Positions 28,801 to 37,800 of a stretch of 64,000 nucleotides of DNA are shown piece after piece. Position 1 is the stretch's first letter; the number at the start of each line of letters is the position of its first letter. Source of the stretch: Branchiostoma floridae (Eukaryota > Chordata > Leptocardii > Amphioxiformes > Branchiostomatidae); assembly GCF_000003815.2 (NCBI RefSeq), contig NC_049994.1:9461148-9525147 (forward strand), given 5' to 3'. A program made the translations under genes and the position numbers. The notes under the pieces were generated by a model. That model was given only the letters and a program-made list of their open reading frames with translations. It was not told where the DNA came from and made no database searches.

Positions 28801-31800
28801 AGATAATCTAAAAGCAAGAGAGAGACAGATTAGACAGGTGACTAGGTAATCTAAAAAGCTGAGTCTACAAAAAGAAGGGGAAAACATTTCTAGTGTTTAT
28901 GTGTCAAATTTCTATCGTAAACTAAGACTTTGTTTTCTTGCCAGTATAGTAAGAGATAATTTGATTTTATGGGTTTTTCCTTTCAATTTGGGCACATCTT
29001 AACTGTCTTCAAAATTTTGAATATGATAAAATACATTGCATCTTACAGGGCTTTTCAACTATAACCACTGAATGGTTTATCTACCACCTCTTACTAAAAA
29101 TACTATCTGCACCTTCATGTAGAAGTCTTCAACCTTGCCTTGCTGTGTTAGGACTTTGCTTGTGATTGATCCATGACCCTTGTGTTGCCATGCCAACATT
29201 CTGTAGGCGACCAGGGTGACCAATGGCAGCAAGCTGAGGTTGCTATTGGCAACAGGCAACAGTTTGAGGTGCTCATCGAGGGAATGCGAGGCTCCGATCA
29301 TCTAGGAGACATTGCCATCGATGATATCTCCTTTGTATCCTGCTCTACTGGTGAGCAATTTTTAAAGATTTGATGATTTGACACAAACGATGTATGTAAA
29401 GTAGTTCAAAATAAAACTATGAGCTGTTAGTCTGAATATGTTGCCCATTAGCCTGAAAAGTCTAGTAGGTTTACATTTTGTAATTGCCAACACACCACTG
29501 TTAAATCTTTTATGTTAGCAACCTGCTTTGGTATGTGTTCTTAGTTTGTTTTCATTCATTTTGTTTCTACTTTATTCTTTTACATTTGTGAAGCGTACCT
29601 AAAATACAGTGCAGTTTTATGACTGAAGTTCCAGTATTTGATTTACAAGTTAGCCACTGCTTCAGAGGCAAGCATGTTGCACCTGGTATGTAGTACATTA
29701 CTATCAACTATTGCATGAATCGATCCTTCACAGATCCACCACCACTGCAATGTGGACCTAATGAGTTCAGATGTACCAGCCAGGCGCAGTGTGTGAGCCA
29801 GGATGTGGTGTGTGACTACAAGGATGACTGCACTGATGGGACCGACGAGCAGCTCTGTGGTAAGACCTCTTTAGACTTTTGTGGATTACCAGTATGACAC
29901 CTCGCTGCTTCTCAAAAAGATTATATTTGCCTCTTGGAGAGGTCTATGTGTTTTGCAGGATTCCTTTAATTTGGTTTGTAACTAGGATAGATAAAAGGTT
30001 AAGGAATATGGATTTTCCTAATAACCAGTCCTTACAGTTTGGAATTTTAAAACCTTTAAGTTTTTATCTTTTCAATTCTTTGTACATGGCATCAGTTTAT
30101 CATGCTACCTTGATGGATCTAGAGGCTATAGCTGATGACTTATGATAAAGAAAATAATAAAAAAATCAATGGAAGCATTGATAGTAAAAGTGTCAATGTC
30201 AATATTTATAGGATCAATTTTTTTCTATCTTCACTTTTAGACAAAAGGAATTCTAATCTTCTTTACCAATATGTCCACAATTCTTTCCAATACATTTAAG
30301 GTCTTACTTTCTTTTCACTTACAGTATACCAGCCCGGAAATTGCAACTTTGACAATGTTGCCAGCTCTGTTGCTGGATGTAGATGGGCGCAGCTAGACAG
30401 TGATGACTTTGACTGGTCTGGACCTGCAACAAACACTCCTACAGCCAACACTGGGCCTTCCTCAACTCACAACAACATCGGTATGTCATACCTCACTTGT
30501 ACAGTATACTGTACTGTGTGTGGTCAGATGGACTTGGTATTATTGACACAATTACAACTGTTGGAAATGTTTGATTAATGAAAAACCAGATCCTCATGTC
30601 ATAGTCTATCAACCAGTATTGCTATTGTTTGTGGTTACATTTGTGATAACCTGTTTAGAAATAGCCAACACTAGTATTACAGTAGAACATTGTTCATAAC
30701 TGTCCATTGTCACTTGTATATCTACTATGTTTATACCATGTACTTGCAATTAGCCCTCGGGCACGAACTTGCAAATAAACTTCTACTTTGTGATATTGTG
30801 CCAAACAAATTCTCTGCGATCATTGACTAGAAGTGAAGGTCATATCCATCTGTGTTCAAAGTTGACATGATACAGCGTTTAAACTATGTTCCTATGCAAA
30901 AAAATTGCACTTCAAATTTGAGACAGTGCTGCTACAGTTTTTCTCAGAATTCAAGTGACCAAACAACTAGATCGGGTGAGCTTATGGGCATTGGTAATAA
31001 GTGGCAGGAAGTTTATACCACCCACCGCAAATGTTGAATAATAGATTTGCCCTGATGCAGATGGCCTCCTTGATTTGAAGGAATTTGTATTATTCACACA
31101 ATCCCATAAAATAGTCTAAAAAGTTTCTCACAAGCCGGATTTTTCATCCTCAGGTCAGTTCCTGTACATCGAGGCCTCTTCCCCCCAGAGACCAGGCATG
31201 CTGGCAGGCCTGGAGAGTCCTGACTTCCCAGCGGGAGTCGGCACATGCAGGATGAGGTTCTTCTATCACATGTACGGGGCTGCACAGATGGGCACACTGA
31301 AGGTGAGGAACCTGGTGTTTGTGCACACAGTACTGCAGTGTAACCCCCACAGGATGGGGAAAAACAGACAATAAACCGGAGAGTGAGGGAGTGAATGAGT
31401 GAGTGAGTGAGTGAGTGAGTGAGTGAGTGAGTGAGTGAGTGAGTGAGTGAGTGAGTGAGTGAGTGAGTGAGTGAGTGAGTGAGTGAGTGAGTGAGTGAGT
31501 GAGTGACTACTGACTGTTGTTGCCCACCTGATTGCCATGCTGCGCGAAATAATCAGTCTTTGCAATAGGATCTTTTTGAAGAAAAAAAGCCTATAGGAAA
31601 TTCTCAAGTTACTGTAAAATCTTAACATGCTCACTCATGTTTTGTTTTCACAGTAGCCTCCATTATGACACAGTGAATAACGTGTTTCCATTGCATTACT
31701 ACTATACTACAAAACTGCAAACATAAAATCCTGCAGAAACCTCTTCCCCCCTCGACTGTGAAATTCATACAAAAAGTCTCTGTGTGGTCAACTTTGAGAT

Positions 31801-34800
31801 GTCCCTGTGGCTCAACTGTTAGCAGCCTCTTAGTTGTGCTCTTGTGACACAATTAGTTGGGGAAAGTCCCTGGGTCAGGACATCTTGGTTTCCACAGGGG
31901 AAAGGCTAGCAACCCCTCCCTGTAGAAATATATCCTGCAAGGAAACTTGCTGCCCTATGTGCCGAGGGTCTGAACGAATGAAACAAATTGTGGTGAACTT
32001 GGCATTTACTGTGGACTTGCTTTTTGTAAACCTTCCTACAACATACATGACATGAGCTTTGTTACAGTCTATTGTATTTGATAGTCTCTACTCTTTATCC
32101 TGTCCAGGTGTACACACACTCAAAACAAGGACCAAGGCAACTGATGTGGATAGAGTCAGGCAACAAGGGGAACTCCTGGCAGTATGCAAACTTCCCCATC
32201 GGAAACTCGGACATGTACAAGGTTGTGGTGGAGGCCGAGGTGGGAGGGAGCGACCGCAGCGACATCGCCATCGATGACATCTCCTTCTCCCCTGGCTGTG
32301 CCAACTGTAAGTTCTGTTGTGTTGTGCTGACCTGGCCCCCTCAAAAACCTGTTTGTTCAAAGCCTATTGGTCTCAAAGATTGATAGATAGATAGGGCCAC
32401 ACCAATTCAATTTCTTGGTTCTCAAACTCACATTAAAGTATTAATGCTAAAATATCATCATGAAAACTGAGTCTATGGTGAAAGTCAGAGGCAAGCGTGT
32501 CCAAGCTCTCTGTTTTCTTGAATATTTTTCTTTAACAAATTGTGTGGAGCAACAAATTAGATCAGTGTGGCCCACAGATTCTTGCATGCACTCTCCTGTT
32601 GGCTTTCTATTATCCATGTGTTTTTTTTTTCTATTGCTGTTGCTGTGAATAGAAGGTGACTGGAAGATAATCATCCATGCTACACTTTACAGAAAGCAGG
32701 GCAGTAGTGCATGTAGACTGTCTAACATGCTGCAGCTGTACATGTAATTCCTCTGTGTTCCACCAAAAAGTGGTCTTAACAGGTGAAGACTAAACAGGAA
32801 GAGAGAAATAAGAAGTGGCATGTACTAATCTGAGAAAAAAGGTGTCAGATTGTATTTATGATCTGAAGGTATGTGAAAAATGTACTTAGAATCAGATTCT
32901 GATTGTACACCCTTCCACCAACAGTAACCTACAGCTGCCCAGTGGGACAGTTCTACTGCCCTGACTTCCCGTACATCAACTGCCTGCCTGACACCTGGAT
33001 CTGTGATGGCGACGTTGACTGTCCGGACGGACGTGACGAAGATGGCTGTCGTAAGTTTCATGCATTCCTGTCAGCTGAAGATTACTGTAAATGCATTTAA
33101 TTTCGCGGGGATTTAATTTCGCGTTAAAGGGAAAAATTACTCTTTGCGTTGGTTTTAAGTTCGTGGTAGCACCATGCACTGTAGTCTCTTACTGCCATGG
33201 AAAAATGTTTGCGGTGGTTTTATGTTCGTGGTAAAGCGGCCACCGCAAAAACCGCAAAAGTTTCTGCATTTACAGTATGACATTCCAGACTCAGAATGTC
33301 ATTTTCTTAATACAAAAATTGACAAATAGTGAAAGTTAGCATACACAGTCCCCATCTGCTTATCTAAAAGATAGATATAGAAGACAAAACATAGGATTTC
33401 ATACTTTCCTGTTTCTAACTGTGTCTTGTCACATGATAATTAACACTACCACTCAGGTGACAAGGGAACTCCAAAATGAGATCTACTGGTTTGAAAAAGA
33501 GACAGAGTGCGTCTCAACAGCTCCCCAAATAGCAAACTTTGTTGTGTGAAATCTTTCAAACATTTCATCATTACAGTCACACAAGTACTAAGTCAGACTG
33601 TGCCACCATAGTTAACTGTAACTGTAACTAACCATCGCAATTATGTAACAGTAATGAAAACATTATGGTTTTTTTTCCTTTCAGCGACCCAGTCTTACCA
33701 GTCTACTGCGGCAGCCGTGACTGGTGGCTCAGCGGGTATGTGGGAACATTTTACAAAATTCTCCTGCGTTGTAACTTTTCTACGGAATACTGTGAAGTTG
33801 GGAAATGTTTGTAATGGTCTTATTTTCAAATTGACCTTACAAGAGTAACTTCCAATGTGTATATAGATCATAAGAAAACTGAAGCAGCAAATTATCACTG
33901 TTCTGTTCACTTCTTAATTGATACGAAGTGAAAATTGTCCTTTCAAGAGGATAACTGTAGAAGCCGCTTAATTGCACACCCCGTTTGCTAGCATATTTTG
34001 TGCAATTATCCGCATGGTGCAATAATGCAAAGTTATCTAGCTGGACCGCCCTGGTTTGGAATTTGGGGATTCTGTGCAATTAACAGAAGTGTGCGGCAAT
34101 CCGTTGGGCAATTAACTGGCTTCTACAGATGTGTATCATGTGTTTGGGAGATGAAGTCTTCTTTTGTATTTGCCAGGTACTGTGCCGGTGAACCCTGCCA
34201 GCTGCGGCCCACGTGAGCTGAGGTGCAACAGTGGAGCTTGTTACTCAGCACTGTTAGCATGTGATGGAGTTACAGACTGTACTGACAACTCGGATGAAGT
34301 TGGCTGTAGTAAGTTTCTCCCACTTTCTTTACAAATACACTTCAACCAAATAACATACGAGCGATCGCTGTTGTTGTTTATATCCGGGGTATTGGACGGT
34401 TGTTGCCTACCAGGACGTCAGTAGATTGGATCAAAAATTGATATTTGAATTAGCGGCTCAAATTTCTGGTTAATAATAACCTTAATATGTAAATATGTTA
34501 ATATGTAAATCAATATTTTGCCAAACACCTGCTTTTTGCCTACGACTGCATCACTGTGACATCATCGCGATCGCTCGTATTATGGGTTCTTAAAATGCCT
34601 TTTAGGGTGAACATGCATGCTCTGACAATTTTGCTTTGTTCTCAAAGTTGAATGTGTTTTCTTATATTTTTGTAGCTGGAGACCTCCCCTCTAATGTACT
34701 AGTAACCAGTTCAGCAAAAACTATATCTTCCTGTCTTATTACAGCTGGAGACCCCTCCTTTAATGGCCTCTGTGTCTGCTGTGTAGTTCCCCACCATCTG

Positions 34801-37800
34801 TATTTTCCTGTCATATTTCAGTCAGAGACCTGCCCTGCAATGGCACTAGTGTCTACTGTGTAGTTAATCAGTACCTGTATTTTCCTGTCGTATTACAGTC
34901 AGAGACCTCCCCTGCAATGATGCCAGTGTCTACTGCATAGTTTACCACCATCTGTATTTTCTGACTGTATTATCTGACTTTTTTGTCAGTCTGAAACATC
35001 CCCTGCAATGGCGCCAGTGTGTACAGTATACTTAATCACGACCTGTATTTCCTGACTGTATTTTCCTGTCATGTTTCAGTCGGAAACGTCCCCTGCAACG
35101 GCACCAGTGTTTATTGTGGCCCCACGAGCAGCTGTCTGAGTGAGACTACCCGCTGTGACGGTACTGAAGACTGTTCAACTGGAGCTGACGAGGCTTTGTG
35201 TGGAAGTAGGTGTTTCTTTTAACATGTTACTGTGAACTATGTTTCTGTATTTCTAGAGGACAGAGAAAAATGCTTTCCTGTTGCTTGCTCCCCTAATAAT
35301 AAGAATATTCATTCTAGAAAGCTCAATAAAGAGATAAGATAATAAATGAAATACAGTCAGGTGTCCATCCTATTATAGTTCCAATTTGCCAGTCTGGTTG
35401 CTTGTACAAAAATAGTCTGGTGTTTATTTTGAACCTTGGTGAAGCTGTCAATCTGACCACACTACCATTTACTTGCAGGCTGTCCAACCAATTACTGCCA
35501 GAATGGAGGTCTCTGTGAATACAAGAGTGATTCCACTACTTTCTACTGCAGGTAAGTCTTGTGGCTCTTCATTCCTGCAGAATCTGATACAAGTGTGGTA
35601 CAAGTCATTTATGGAGCAAATTAAAAGTTGTCTTCACTTTGCCTTACTTTTGCTTCCTATTGGACTATCCAAAATATATTCTTTGCAAAAAATATCCTTT
35701 GCACATCAGTTCATAGGTAGGGTGTTGAAGACTTTCCTCAGTGTCACTGGAAAAAGACAGTGGATGCTGTCTGAAACTTCTGACTGTTTCCAAAATCATA
35801 ACCTGGACCAGTTGCTTGAGAACTGCTTTCTGGCGTAAAAGTTGTCCTTTTTAATTTTCCAGGACCATAACGTTAGCAAAGACTTAGTGACAATACATGA
35901 AATTTGTAGTGAACACACAATGATACTATATGTATAAGTATTAAGTCTTATTGATTGTACAAAGTGCATTTGTAAGTAAAACCATAGTGACTTGTCCTTG
36001 CTTGATAGTTTAACTGACAAGTATGAATGAATGACTACTTATCTATGACCTTGTTATCAGCTATGAAAAGTACAGTGCAGCCACAGTTTAAATTGAATAC
36101 TTTTTACTCAATTCATAAGATAAACTGTTGAGTTAGGCAATGTATGAATTATCGTTGATATAGTTCTACCATATCAACCATACAATTATTCTAACATTCT
36201 AAGTAATGCTAATGCTAACATAAAGTAGGTTTTCGAATAAGAGCCAATCTGAGCTAGAATGTGCCTGGTATTGTAGTACAAATGTGTATGTATTATTTCC
36301 CTAACTACACCCTACAGCTGATTTATGCATTGTTAGTATTGGCAAGTTGCCATAGATTGAAAGATTTTACATACATAGTACCTCTCACAGTGGTCCGCTG
36401 TACTATGTTCTATAGAGCATGGTATGGAGTATATTACTGGTATATATAGAACAGTTTTACATTTAAGTTCTTCATCTTTGTTCCTCCCCAGTTGCTCCAA
36501 CAAGTTCAGCGGCAGTCGCTGTCAACTTGAGGTTATCAGCCCTCCAGAAAGACGGACAGATTCAAACAGTGAGTTTTTGATCACTTCTGGCACAAGCAGT
36601 ACAACAAAACATGTCCATTTGATTGCACTGTATCATCCCACAGTATATTGAAGTCCCTCACAATTCAGAGAGAGCAAGAGTAGTTAAGCCACACAATAAC
36701 AACAACAAGTGTATCACCAATCTGCAAAAACTATTGAGCAATTCTAATTGTTGTTTACCATATTATCTCAAAGCAATGCAAACTGAAAAAGCACAGTATC
36801 TACAGCAAATTTGAATATTCCCATTATATTAACACTACATGATTGTTTGAAGTGATATCATTGCCAGGTATACTTGTATGACATGGTTGTCTGTTTGTTT
36901 GTCCACAGCTACCATGTGGATAGCGATCGGCCTTGTTGGGGGTGTGGTTCTTATAGTGGCTGTACTTCTGTCCATCTACTTTGTTGTCAGAAGAAACAAC
37001 AGAGACAGGTCAGTCTTTTCAGTATACTTTACAAAGTTCTCTTTGCTCTAAATATCCTTTACATCTTCTATATACAACATAAGGTGCAAGATGTATGTAC
37101 TTTAAAATTTACTTATAGGGAAGATTTCATGGTTGCATCCTGCATGTATTTGCTGTAACCGTCTGCTCTTACCTTGTATGTATGTGATGTAATGACCACT
37201 AAGTTGCTAAGAGCCAATGTTGATACATTCAAGTAGAGGTTTTAACCTTAAATGGTCTGGATGTCTTTTAAGCATTGTGTGGAATATCAATACGGAAAGC
37301 ATCTATTGCTACAAACACGAAATTTGGACAAAAAACTGTGGAAAATGGGTAGAATTCACGAAGCATCTGTCATAGATATTGTATATCTGTCTCCTCCTTT
37401 TATATTTTACTGTCAGTATGTAATACTTAGCTTGTACTTAAGTAAAAGCACCCAAGAACAATGTCTGCTCCAAGCTGGTGTAAGGATGCTCCAGTAGTTT
37501 TTGAAGGTTAACCAGACTTCTTTTTGTTTCTGCAGGAGATTTGGAGACCTTCCCGGTTACGGTACCAACAACCCTACTTATGAGCCTGATCAACTTCAAG
37601 ATGTAAGTCATGGTCAAGTGCACATTTCCACCAAGAACCATTTGGCTAATACAGCCTTAGATGATACTTAAAGCATAGAAAGATCTGAGTTTGAATTGAT
37701 TTTGACAAACATATCTTAACACCAGATAGTGAAAATTTGGAAAAGCAACCATGTTAGAATGCAGCAATCAACTGAAGACCATCAATACTTACATGACTGG

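Noticed and set aside
31266-31634. Minus-strand open frame of Ser-Leu-Thr-His repeats
   Set aside because: It is an artefact of the GAGT microsatellite.
35206-35220. Read-through of the LDLa 14 exon to the stop at 35221
   Set aside because: GTAGGT at 35206 keeps the phase into the EGF exon. The read-through would drop the EGF, membrane and tail exons that clearly belong to the gene.
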